Source of the DNA: Poa pratensis | Lineage: Eukaryota > Streptophyta > Magnoliopsida > Poales > Poaceae | Direction of reading: 5' to 3' | DNA length: 64,000 bases | Assembly (NCBI GenBank): GCA_947311845.1 | Contig: CAMZMU010000041.1 | Location: forward strand, 135,994,542 to 136,058,541 | Shown here: in pieces, positions 48,701-59,771 of the stretch | How positions within the stretch are numbered: the first letter of the stretch is position 1 | How the letters are laid out: each line of letters opens with the position of its first letter | Position numbers and translations under genes: made by a program | Notes under the pieces: generated by a model | The model's input: only the letters and a program-made list of their open reading frames with translations | Database searches by the model: none | Told to the model about the DNA's origin: nothing

Positions 48701-50897
48701 AGGCATTAATCAATTAGTAAAGTTTGTAATAATTTTGGAGGTATTCCTTAATGTCATGTACCTTCTTAATATTTTTAGTATAAACTCAATCCTGTATAGT
48801 CATCACTTCCATATTTCTTATTTATTCATTTATGCAGTTAAATTCTCCTAATCTCAGAATTCTTCGATCTCCTCCCAAGTGGGCCTTGGGATGGGGGGTC
48901 AGGGCCCAGGTATCCCTTCTGCCTTCTCGTCTCAGCTACAGTTTCATGAATCCCAAATTCTCGAGCAATGTAACGTCCATGCATTCATTTTATATACATA
49001 GAAAGTTGGAAGCTCATAGTGTTTGGCCACTAGTTTATCCGGTGCATTAAGTACTTGTAATTATGTGCAGATACTGGGCATACAAAAAGTGAAGAACAAA
49101 CTAGTTTGGCTGAAGATGCTAGCGTAGAGGCTGCTGCAATAACTGGAACAAACAAAAATACCAATGAAGATGACACGAAGACTCCATTTTTGGTATGTCC
49201 CAGTTTCTATGTAATGCTTGCTCATGAATCCAGTGATAAGGTGCTTACATATACGGACACTGCATTTATCAGCGTGAATACTAACTTGGAGTAACTAATG
49301 GTGCAACTCGCAATAATGTATTGCATTCCTTGCTGGCACTTTTCTAAAGAAAAAATAAATAAAAGATCCACATCCAGGATTTTGGTCTGTTGCTAATATT
49401 TTGGTGAACTGGTCATGTGATGGTTTTTACCTTTCTCACAAAACAAACATAAACTGGTCACACATGTTGTCATCTGCATATCTTTTGTTTGCTTCTACGA
49501 TGCGCTAAACAGTTAAATCCTTAGTAGTATTTGACTATATAGTACCCTATTACTTCTGTTGATGACATAACCACCTGGGACTCACCCTCTGTGGCCAAGG
49601 TTTTGCTTGCTCATGTTAGCAAGAAAATGAACTAGCATAGGCAAATGGACAATTGGAGGCATGAACAAAATTCAGCAACCACCCAAACAAGGGCAAATTT
49701 ATGTTATGGCCCAAAGTTGGTAGAGTTTGGTCACAACCAAACATACTTCTAAATTCTGTATGGATTTATGTATTGCTTTTTATCTTGCTTATTTTCTTTA
49801 TTATCGGAACATTGATTTTTCTTATATTGTTTTCACAGAATCCTTCAGCATCCATAGGAGAAGGTACCCAGCTATCTAGAGACTCTGATCTATCACCTGG
49901 GCAGCCCTTGCAACCTGGCATGCCATCATCTGGTGTCGGTGTTATTGGCCGGAGGAGTGTATCTGATTTCGGTGCGATAGGAGACAATCTCAGTGGGACT
50001 TCTGCTACTTCTGGTCACGATCAGCTTTACAATTTGCAAATGCTCGAAGCTGCGTACCACAGGCTTCCACAACCAAAGGACTCTGAGCGTGCAAGAAATT
50101 ACACCCCGGTATGGATGCTGGGTACATTTATGTTCGCACAAAATGTCATTTATGTTCACACGAAATGTCCTGATGTGAATTTGTAACCTTCTTATCTCAA
50201 CATATTTTCAGAAGCACCCGTCACAGAACCCAGCTAGTTTCCCACAAGTTCAGGCCCCAATAGTGACAAATCCTGCCTTTTGGGAAAGACTTGGTAGTGA
50301 TACATTATCTACAGATATGTTATTCTTTGCATTCTACTATCAACAGGTCAGGCTTCATACCTGTTTCCAAATTCCAGTAGTCTATCCATTGTTTAATGAG
50401 TTGTAAACTGTTCAGCTCTTGCTCCTGACATTATTTTATTGTTCGCTCTGGTAGAACTCGTACCAACAATATTTGGCTGCGAAAGAATTAAAAAAGCAGT
50501 CATGGAGATTTCACAGGAAGTATAATACTTGGTTCCAGCGGCACGTGGAGCCACAAGTCACAACAGATGAGTATGAGCGGGGATCATATGTGTACTTTGA
50601 TTTCCATCTCGCGGATGATGGCAACGGGTGGTAAGTTGTTGTCTCCTCACTGCAAATGTACTCCCTCCGTTCGGAAAAGGATGTCACAAAAATGGTCTAT
50701 CTATAGTTCATTTTTGTGACATCCTTTTCCGAACGGAGGGAGTATCACTTTTCATGACATGTGTTGAGACTAGTACTGCTAAAGCGAAGTGCTGCTAATG
50801 ACCTGTTAATACTGCTTGCAGGGTCCAAAGAATCAAGAACGACTTCACATTTGAATACAACTACCTTGAGGATGAACTATCAGTACAACCAAACTAG
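42725..50897 (+). CDS. NOT3: CCR4-NOT complex subunit 3 (NOT3/CNOT3), 16 exons
   Basis: A core subunit of the CCR4-NOT deadenylase, which shortens mRNA poly(A) tails and affects transcription. Exons: 42725-42817, 42908-43039, 44917-45054, 45657-45707, 46165-46254, 46368-46514, 46645-46755, 46984-47052, 47257-48012, 48345-48511, 48858-48909, 49071-49192, 49839-50108, 50212-50346, 50455-50630, 50822-50897. The N-terminal coiled-coil Not3 domain spans exons 1-7 ([60 protein letters not shown]). The middle is Ser/Pro/Thr-rich and disordered. The C-terminal NOT box is in exons 14-16 ([48 protein letters not shown]), ending [13 protein letters not shown]. Intron 1 has a GC donor. Exon 10 needs one extra base near 48484 to join exon 11 in frame. 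With it the protein is 861 residues. AATAAA at 51144 is a likely poly(A) signal. Confidence 0.95.
50661..50742. mobile_element. Stowaway-type MITE in NOT3 intron 15, perfect hairpin
   Basis: The two arms, CTCCCTCCGTTCGGAAAAGG and CCTTTTCCGAACGGAGGGAG, are exactly complementary; TA flanks. 82 bp. The duplicated copy of this intron (57355-57449) reads AAATGTATCAC straight through, giving a precise empty site. Confidence 0.95.
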
Positions 50898-52905
50898 GGT
50901 TGCCATCACAGTAGGGCTGATCAGTGCAGACTCGTTGTAAAATTCAGAATGGAACTGTTGGAATCTGGAACTTGTCTTACAAATTTCCCAGCTGTAAGTT
51001 GTAACCATATGGGTGAATTTGGAGCTGTTCTGTGCATTCCTCATCTTAGCCCTTGTACACAGTATCTGAGCATTATGCTGAAATTAGATTCAGAAGTCTT
51101 AGAAACTGGGAACTGTGTGTGTTCCCTAAATTCAATACTTTCGAATAAAAAGGACTTGATGCAAACTGTGGCGCAAAGTTTAATCCTCCAATCTCTTGAG
51201 CCTAGACGGTGGTTTGTTATCCTTGCCTACGTCGTGGAAGTATTTACGAACAGTAATACAATAATTACAGTTGGTTTTATGGTAAAAAGTCCTTTTCCCA
51301 TTATTAGTCCGAGCAAACTGTTCAAAGGGTCTGGGTACTGGACGATGAGGAGGATGACGGCCTGTGGCACAAGCGCACAAAGGAGTTTTCGATCGTTAAT
51401 CTGCTCGTCAGCATGCGGGACAAAATACGAGTCATGATACCCCTGGGCGTACATCTCCGGGTCGTGGCATGGCTGGCGCCAGCAGGAGGATCGTTGTGTG
51501 AGCGGGGAGGAAGTTGGATGGTGAGTGAATTCCATGATTGCTGTAATGAACGGTACCTAAAATAGACGCTGCCACGTACGCAAGAGGGAATGAGATGGAT
51601 GCTGCGTCGTTTTTCAACTCAGAATAGAGTCCATCAGTATGAGCAACAACTAATATAGCCAGAAACATGTTGTCCATCCAGACATGCAACATGGAATTCC
51701 CCAGTACAGTATTTATGAGAGAATTATCATTCACGAGCCAATCTGCTTCGAAAAATGCCTGGCGTCCTGCACCAAAACACAGAGTATCCGATCGAGGACA
51801 GCAAGAACACCACTCCAACACCTGCACCAAGTGCCTCTTCGGTTGCTTCCACAAGGCGTACGCGCACAAGTGACATCGCTGCGGTGACCTTGGTGTGATG
51901 GTGTCGGTGCCGAGGTTTGGAGTTCGTCTGCCATAGAGTCCTTGTCGTACCCCGCTAAACACGAGAAGGAACAACCCGCCCGCCACGCTGCCCCAACGTC
52001 AGCCCCCTCCTACTCTTAGTAGCCTTCATCTCTCGAATGTGGAGATTTTTGGCGCCCGACTTCTTGTGATCTCTCCAAAGTGGAGATTTTTGGCGCCTGA
52101 CTTGCGGTGATCCCTTTATTAATTTTTTTTCTTATAATAATCGGAATGAACAGTGGCGAGGAGGAATTGGGGCGACGTGGCTTCATCCTGGCCGTCCGTC
52201 GCGCTGATCGGACGGCCAGGGATCGCCGGCGACGTGGAGGGCTGGAGAGGCAGCGGAATCCTCTGTCTTTTATATATAGTAGATGTATCCACAAATGTGA
52301 AATTTTAGTTCGAAATACTTTATATTTTGATCTACAAAAAAAAAACAAAGTGTGGATGAGATTTTATCATTTTTTATAGCCCATAATATAACAAATTTTG
52401 CTTTGTGATTTTACATTCTTGTAGAATGCATCATTTATTGCACTCAGAATTTTATTTCAGTTTTTTTCTAAAACTTCTAAATATGCTTTGATTTTTAGAA
52501 ATAAAGGATCACTAGATCCCGGCAGCCAAAATGATTTTCCGATACAGTATAGGATATATAGCTGACCCAAAAACTTTCCGTTCCGATGCAAGTTCCAACG
52601 GTATTAATATACCTCTTCTCGTCCCTGATAGGTTTATAATAAGTCGTTGTGGGACAGTGGGCGTCCATCTTTGAATTTGATTACTATGCGAACTCTTGTC
52701 CGTTTCGTACATAAACCCAACAATATTCCGTTTCATATTCAAAGGGTTACTATGGTCATATATATACATGAGCATATGAGCCGAGGAAAATCGACTTTGA
52801 TTGTATCGACCCTAAACTGATGCGAGGTGCGTTATCGCTTGGCTAAATCGCGGCGTATCTTCTTCCTCCCGCCTGCTGTGAAGCTCTTGCTAAGGCCTGG
52901 CCAAG
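50898..52905. other. NOT3 3' flank and spacer to the F-box gene
   Basis: 50898 to about 51430 is the NOT3 3' UTR and downstream DNA, duplicated at about 57526-58135. On the minus strand 51432-51986 has a 184-codon frame with no recognised domain. The minus-strand sequence starting at 52283 (TCTACTATATATAAAAGACA, preceded by A) looks like a Helitron 5' end, with no 3' end found. A repeated TGGAGATTTTTGGCGCC motif occurs at 52039 and 52081. 52290-52900 is AT-rich with nothing recognised until the F-box leader. Confidence 0.4.
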
Positions 52906-54408
52906 ATGTCACCTTCCCTGCCGCCGGCCACCCGGTCTCCATGGGCATCGCTGCCAGAGGATTTGGCTCGTCTTGTTGCGTGGCGCCTGCTGGACGGCGA
53001 CATGATGGACTACCTCCGCTTCCGTGCTGTTTGCACCAATTGGCGGTCTTCCACCGTGTCCCCGCGCGGCCGAGGCGTGATTGATCCACGCTTCCACCCG
53101 CGCCGCTGGATGCTGTTCGCCGAGGGCCATGGACTTCACCCCGGCCACGAAGATCTCCATGAACACGTCCGATTCTTCAACCTTGACTCGGGGATATTTG
53201 TCCGCGTTCGGCTCCCGCTATTCATGGACCACTGTGTCCTGGACTCTGTGGAGGGCCTCCTGGTCCTCCAGCGAGACCACGACACCGCCATCCGCCTCCT
53301 CCACCCTTTCACCGGCGACATTGTCGAGCTCCCACCCCTCACATCTCTTGCCATGCAAATGAACAGTGGTTCAAAAACGACGTTCTCCGACACGCTGGCC
53401 CAATCCTCGATCGTCCTTCTCGGCGGTCCCATGGCCACGGTTTGCCCAGACCCAGAGGCAACCAAGCTGAAACTACTGAGGAGCATCTCTGCTTCCGTCT
53501 CCGTCGCCGCCGACGGAGTCGTGAGAGTCATGATTATCTTGATGGGTCTGAAGCGGGCCGCTGTCGCTACCTCCCAAGATACGAAGTGGACTCTGCTACC
53601 TTGGGGAGTTCCGAGTCATTATGGACCATTGTCGTCGCGAGGCAAGCATTACCTGGTGCATAAAACCTTCATCGTTGGAGTTGGAGACGTATCACAGATA
53701 TTTCAGATGGAGGCGCACCTGCAGGATCCACTACCAAAGCTGATCGCCACGCTCCTAGGGGAGAAGCTCTGCGAGCCTGTCTACCTGGTAGAATGTGACT
53801 CGGAGATCCTAGTGGTCGGGCACAAGGACATGTCGCTCACGCACTTGGAGGTTCACAAGCTCGCGGATCTTGTCTTGGAAAGGTACGTCCCGGTAGAGAG
53901 CATCGGAGACAAAGCCATCTTCGTCGGAGGACGGGTGCTGTGCGTCTCTTCCAAGGCGGTGCCTACCATTGCGGGTGACACCGTCGTTTATCGCCATCCA
54001 CGGCAGGCACATTTCGCGCAGTACTGCCTCCGCACTAGCACCATGTCGGTGGCAACCGATGAATGCTGCAGGAGCGGAGATATCGCGGAATACTGCCGCG
54101 GCGGCAGCTACACCTGGATGCTAGCACCCGATGCAGGCTGCACGAGCGGCTTCGGACAAGGACCATGTAGTCTTATCCACCATGTCTTTACATGTTGCTG
54201 CCTTCGTCGCTGGTATACATGTTTTGCCTACTTAGTTGATTCATTGTTTATCATCATAATATCCATTGTTAACCGATGATTCACTTGTAGGAACAAAGGA
54301 CTAATGTATTGGCGGGATATGGAACCGGTCACGTGGAAGGTGAAACAAGAGTTTCGAGACGGGGTATATTATTCTCATGATCCCTCTCTAGCCCTACTCG
54401 TTTATTAA
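52906..54408 (+). CDS. F-box protein with DUF295-type C-terminal domain
   Basis: A probable substrate adaptor of an SCF ubiquitin ligase, from a large grass family. Exon 1 is 52906-54212, intron 54213-54290 (GTATAC...TTGTAG), exon 2 54291-54408; 474 residues with every junction in frame. The F-box occupies about residues 14-55 (SLPEDLARLVAWRLL, RFRAVCTNWRSS). Then DPRFHPRRWMLFAEGHGL, FNLDSGIFVRVRLPLF and LLHPFTGDIVELPP are typical of the DUF295/SKIP23-like group, and the end joins FTCCCLRRW to NKGLMYWRDMEP across the intron. No frame defect, unlike its neighbours. Target unknown. Confidence 0.88.
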
Positions 54409-55057
54409 GCATCATTTGTTGTATAGTGGGACAGTCTTTAACGGGCAGCTCGACATTGGATTATTTTTCGAATATATAACTAAGTAATTATATACGAAAA
54501 GGTGTATCATAAAACAGTTGTAGTGACAAACCCACTTTACAGTTTTCCACTAACAGATCAACATATTATTTTATTACTTAATTGTTCATCAAAGATTGAG
54601 AAATTGGACTGCATGCTTTCTAGAACGTATCGGTATAGTTCTCAATCCTAAACATGCAGTTAAAATCGAACGATACTTCTATCAAAACATGTTAGATAGT
54701 TCTGCTTGATTAATTACAGCCGGTAATTGCTCCTGAAATTAATGTTAGTTGTCCCGTGATTTTATTGTACGTGTGCTTATTCTACTTTTCATTATTAAAT
54801 AAATAGTTGCTATGATCACCCTCTGACAATCTTCTTTTGCACTCATGTCGTGTTTTCGCTAGGCCTGAGTATTTGATCTTGCATCCAGAAAGCCGAGATT
54901 GCTATCCTTGCATCCTTGCAGCCATGAAGACTTCATACCTGTTTCCAAATTCCAGTACTCCACTATCCATAGTTTAATCAGTTGTAATCTGTTTGCTCTT
55001 GCTCCTGACATTATTTTTATTGTTCACTCTGGTAGAACTTGCGTACCAACAATATTT

Positions 55058-56409
55058 TTTATAGATAAAGAGTATATATTAATATCGCGAAGATACCAAT
55101 TACACCCAGCCTCTGCAACAACGTAACAACCGAAAGTATTACGGATGCACATAGCTGAAAGACAATAAGAAGAAGAAATTAAAAAAGAAAAGTCCCGCTA
55201 CAGAGTTACAGTCCTTGTAGCAGCAGCACAATCACCACCAAAATAACATCTGATGTCCAATCTCTCCAAAAGCAACACCTTCATGAAGGAAACAGTGCAC
55301 AAGCGCCGTCGTCACCCGATCGAGATCTTGGGTTTTCACCCTGGAGATAGTCCCCACTCTCAAAACAATGTCTTCAACAAGGCCATTGCCAGGCACAACC
55401 AATTAAGGCCAGACCTTAGATTTTCACTCTGAAAGGTAGAACTTTGAACTTCAACTGTGTTGTCGCCCCCACTTGCATTCCGCTGCATACGAGTTCTGAA
55501 GCTCCAAGCAAGTTCCTCATCGCCACCAAGAGTCAAATCACCGTTCCTAGTCCTCCGATCTCAGATTTCATGACATTCTCCGCCTCTGACTTCATCCAAG
55601 ATGGCAACAAATAGCAGAGCTTCATACCGCTTGCTCCTTAACGGAGAATCATGGGCACGACCGAATCCCACCCGATCCAGCAATCTCCAGGCATAAACGC
55701 TCATGGAAGTTCGCCGGCGGAGCCTTCCGGAACTTGCCACACCGGCCAGATCAAAGAGGACAGGCGTCGGACAGATCTTCACCTTGTCGCAAGAGAAACC
55801 ATAGGACTACCGCCTTTATTCAGGCCGAGCCCCCATGCAACCGACCACCCAGGGAGATGTGGGATCAACCACAACCATCCCTGGCAGCCCGACTTCGGCG
55901 AAGAAGAAGGCCGCCGCCGTCATGCCAATCCTCGTGCTGCAGAGTAGCCCAAGAACACCTCCGCGTGCCGTCGCCGGAGCAACTGCAGACGCAGTTGGTC
56001 GAGCTCCCTGAACCCGTCTGGCCAAGAAGCCTAGATCGGATCCAGTTTCTCCACGCCACTGCCACCCGCAAGCGCTACCGTCTCCGACCATCGTGGCTGC
56101 GCCATGGCCGCCGCCACCCCACAGCACCGTCGCCGGAGAAAGCAAGAGCGGAGCGCCGTCGCCTCACCCTCCTAAACGACTTCCGAGGAAATCCGCCGCC
56201 GCCGCGCCGCACGGGCCAAGCCCGGCGACGTCCCCGGCGGCGGCGGGATGGGGAGGACCTAGGGGATGGCGAGAGGAGCGCCGGTGGTGGCCGCCCGGTG
56301 CGGCCCGGCGTGGCCGCACGGGGTCGGGCTGGCGGCTAGGGTTGGCTCCTAGCGATCGCCCGGGAGCAATCGTAGGAGCGAAGCGTTTTTTCAAGTGTTC
56401 CAGAGTGTT
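55058..56409 (-). mobile_element. Non-LTR retroposon inside the NOT3 pseudogene
   Basis: Flanked by a 16-bp direct repeat, CGTACCAACAATATTT (55042-55057 and 56410-56425), that occurs once in the parent exon. Read on the minus strand it starts ACACTCTGGAACACTTG, is GC-rich (an AGCCAACCCTAGCCGCC leader), and ends in CTCTTTATCTATAAA, like the LINE tail at about 32580. No reverse transcriptase frame was found in its 1.35 kb, so it is probably a non-autonomous or internally deleted LINE-type copy. Confidence 0.75.
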
Positions 56410-56478
56410 CGTACCAACAATATTTGGCTGCAAAAGAATTACAAAAGCAGCCATGGAGATTTCACAGGAAGTACAATA

Positions 56479-56846
56479 CTCCCTCCAGTACAGTTTACAG
56501 GGCGCGTTAGAGAAAACTCTGGAACCTAGGTGATTTGTGATTGGTAGTACTACCGGACCTTCTCACCTATTTTTTCCATTGATTTCGGGTGCTTAATTAG
56601 AGGATCCAAGGTCTTTATTGGTCAACTGCTCTCCACCACGCATGCAAATCCATAACTTCCGCATGCAAACCCAGTTCACACCTGTGCATGCGAGAAAAAA
56701 AGGGGAAGAGGAATGGACGGGAGTAAAAAGAGGGAAGGATGAGGTTAATTAGTTGCCCACATTAATAGCTAATGGCGCCTAAAATCGCTCCGATTCTGAA
56801 AATGCATGGTTTTGGAGATGCGCCCAGTAAACCGTAATGGAGGGAG
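56479..56846. mobile_element. Stowaway-like MITE (368 bp) in the NOT3 pseudogene
   Basis: Ends CTCCCTCCAGTACAGTTTAC and GTAAACCGTAATGGAGGGAG with TA flanks (56477-56478, 56847-56848). The parent exon reads AGTATAATACTTGG uninterrupted. A second inverted pair inside (AGGGCGCG and GCGCCTAAAAT side) is weaker. Confidence 0.85.
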
Positions 56847-56880
56847 TACTTGGTTCCAGCGGCATGTGGAGCCACAAGTC

Positions 56881-57288
56881 TTTTTTTTTAGCGGGTATGC
56901 CAATGGCATACCATATTTATATAGAAGGGGAATACAATTACAAGATTCCGGTCAGACTGCAAACAATCCAACCGAAAAACTCCACACTCAACTCTCTAAA
57001 AACCTACTCTCGCGCTCTAAACTCTCCTCCTCTCGCACGGGCACTCTCCCAAGTGCTAAACTCCCTCCTTATTCTCTCCCTCAACTGCAAAGCATTATGC
57101 TGCTCCCTCTCGTTATGGAAAGCTCTTGAATTTCGTTGTTTCCATAGCAACCATGCCGTCAGAATTACTAGAGTGTCAAACCTCCTTCTATCCCTCTTGT
57201 CCACTTGCCCTCTGGCCTCCCACCACCAATTCTCGAAGGTAGTAGTATCCTGTGGTTCAGATAACTGAATGCCCACCTCATGTAAGCA
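56881..57288 (-). mobile_element. 5'-truncated LINE tail in the NOT3 pseudogene
   Basis: In plus orientation it opens with a run of T (the poly(A) of a minus-strand insert). The minus strand encodes a LINE ORF2 C-terminal piece: TTTFENWWWEARGQV, then VILTAWLLWKQRNSRAFHN. It splits exon 15 of the pseudogene. About six parental bases at the junction (ACAACA) are missing, so no clean target duplication is seen. Confidence 0.8.
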
Positions 57289-58467
57289 GATGAGTATGAG
57301 CGGGGATCGTACGTGTACTTTGATTTCCATCTCGCGGATGATGGCAACGGGTGGTAAGTTGTTGGCTCCTCACTGCAAATGTATCACTTTTCGTGTTGAG
57401 ACTAGTACTGCTAAAGGTGTGCTGCTAACCTGTTAATACTGCTTGCAGGGGTCCAAAGAATCAAGAACGACTTCACATTTGAGTACAACTACCTTGAGGA
57501 TGAACTGTCAGTACAACCAAACTAGGGTTGCCATCACAGTAGGGCTGATCAGTGCAGACTCGTTGTAAAATTCAGAATGGAACTGTTGGAATCTGGAACT
57601 TGTCTTACAAATTCCCCAGCTGTAAGTTGTAGCCCTTGTACACAGTATCTGAGCATTATGCTGAAATTAGATTCAGAATTCTTAGAAACTGGGAACTGTA
57701 TGTGTTCCCTAAATTCTAACATTTTCGAATAAAAAGGACTTATGCATACTGTGGCGCAAACTCAAGTGTAATGCTGCAAAATTTTCAGGCTAGACGGTGG
57801 TTGGTTATCTGTGCCGATGTGGTGGAAGTATTTTCATATAGTAATACTGCAATTTCATGTTATTCAAAAAATATAGCACAACGTCTTTCCCCTGGTAGTC
57901 CAAGCAAACCGTTCAAAGGGTGTTGGAACCGATCCGTGCCAACTTTCTTCGTACCTGCAAGGGCGTGCTGAAGAATATAGAGGCCAGATTTCCTAGAAAC
58001 TGGGAACGTGTCCGCACCTGCACACCAAGTACTTGTCGAAACTAATTCTACCATTTCGATGTAAGCACTGAAATCAGTACTTCCTCATCTCCTGTAGCTA
58101 CAACAAATAGGACGATGAGGATGGCCTACGCCTACTGCTGCTGGACACATGCTCAACTCAACCTTAGAATACGAAAGCATAGCAGAGTGCATCGCCAGAT
58201 CGTGACTCCATGCGATCCAGACGGCTCTAATTTTGAAAAAAAAAAACAGTTACGTCCTCGGCCTTTTCCGAGTCGGACTAAAGCCGAGTAGAACGTTGTT
58301 CCCGGGCCCTGAGTCGATTTCGTTTCCTACACCGTGTCGGAGCAGAACCTGAAAGCTTACCGGTCTCTACTCTCTAGGTAGACCTACACATAGCTCTGGT
58401 TGCCGGTGCGCGAGCACAATTACTCGATCGATCGAGTCGAAACAAGGCTCTCCCGTTCCTGGCCTAT

Positions 58468-59771
58468 ATGGCGTTGTCGTGGATTCCGGAGGAGCTCGAT
58501 CTCCCGCCGGAGGTCCTAGGTCTCGTCATCGCCCACCTCCCGAACCCAGCCGACCGTGCCCGCTTCCGCGCCGTGTGCCGTTCATGGCATTCGGCCGCGC
58601 GCCACCACGCGTGCCCCCAGATGCCGTGGGTCGTGCTAGGGGACGGCCATGTCTTCACCCCCTCCAACGGCCGCTCGCACCGCCTACCTTCCTTCCCCGA
58701 CGCCGGCATCTGCGTCGGCTCCACCGGCGGCTGGCTCGCCCTCGGCCTCGGCGACGTCTACGCCTCCGGTCACGCGCTGAAGCACCGTTTCCGCAGGAGC
58801 TTCCTCCTGCACGACACTTTCTCCGGGAAGTCCGTGCCGCTCACGGCGCTGGACGGCATCGTCGTCCACAAGACTTGCAGGATCCGCAAATTTCTCATGC
58901 GGTCTACCCCGACGACTTCATCGCCGTCGTGACGGACAACGTGAACTATCCCTTGATCGTGTTCCGGCAAGGAAGGGGCGCGTGGTTGCCACCGGAGCCA
59001 TGGAAAACTCCATGCAAATACATCATAGATGTTGCGTTCCTTGGAGACAGGCTCTACGCCATCACGCGGACCGACGATCTCATCCCCCTCGATCTTGATT
59101 TGGATGGCAATGGAGCACCCATGGTTACTATCGGCAAGCGTGTGATCAAGCAAACTCCCGGTTATGATGGTTACAGTGTCTGGAGTACTGATGAGGAGGA
59201 TGACGACGACAACGGGGACTATAATGATGAAGAGGAAGTTTTGGAGGAGGAGGAGGAGGACTCTAGTGACAACGCAACAACAGCAGATGAGGAGGAGGAC
59301 GACGAGGAGGACTGTGATGATGATGATGATGAGGCCTCTAAAGAAGGTGATGGTACTCATAATATGAATTCCTCTATAGAATATACAAGCGACGACGAAA
59401 CTGGTGCGGTCATAGTCACCAGCCGGCACCTCATCGAGTCCCATGGGAAGCTTCTATTAGTGAGGCTACATAAACAAAGCAGCTCTCCTTCCTTCACTCG
59501 ACGGGTGGACGTTTTGGAGGCGGACGTCGATACGGGAATGTGGGTGCCACTACCAGTTGATAAGGGGCTTGGCGGCGGTCGGGCATTGTTCATCAGCATA
59601 TGCTTCTCTAAGTTTGTGTCGGCACCTCGTGGAGAAGTGGAGGCGGATGTCGTCTATAACATCAACACAGGCGAGGCGTTTGACTTCAGGTCCCAAATTT
59701 CCATAGGGTCACGCTTCTGTAAGCCTTCTCAAGGGATAACGTGGCTCTTCCCCCCGGAGCTGGTCCTTTAG
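58468..59771 (+). CDS. F-box/DUF295-type protein with acidic tract, one-base frame break
   Basis: ATG at 58468 (MALSWIPEELDLPPEVLGLV) opens an F-box (LPPEVLGLVIAHLPNPADRARFRAV, in part) followed by SWHSAARHH and DUF295-like repeats (MPWVVLGDGHVFTPSNG, HRFRRSFLLHDTFSGK). The frame shifts at the CCCC run 58907-58910, between LMRSTP and DDFIAVVTDNVNYPLIVF. One added base gives 434 residues (1305 nt) to the stop at 59771. Residues about 235-290 are very acidic (DEEDDDDNGDYNDEEEVLEE and on), unusual for this family, then the domain resumes (HGKLLLVRLHKQ, RRVDVLEADVDTGMWVPL). Likely SCF adaptor; it follows the NOT3 pseudogene as the other F-box gene follows NOT3. Confidence 0.8.

Larger units (their letters stand above)
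54930..58135 (+). pseudogene. Duplicated NOT3 3' end, interrupted and non-functional
   Basis: A second copy of the NOT3 segment from intron 14 to past the 3' UTR (parent about 50352-51430). Pieces in order: intron 14 and the start of exon 15 at 54935-55057; an inserted retroposon; exon 15 resumed at 56410-56478; a Stowaway MITE; exon 15 at 56849-56880; a LINE fragment; exon 15 end at 57289-57354; intron 15 without its MITE; exon 16 about 57449-57525 with one additional G after the acceptor; then 3' UTR with a roughly 50-bp deletion. It lacks exons 1-14 and a promoter. Confidence 0.92.

Noticed and set aside
51432..51986. 184-codon minus-strand frame
   Set aside because: Hydrophobic patches (FLAILVVAHTDGLYSE) but no recognised family, no splice support, and it lies between repeats; not strong enough to call a gene.
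54930..58135. A second functional NOT3 gene
   Set aside because: Only the last two exons and the 3' UTR are present and exon 15 is cut by three insertions.
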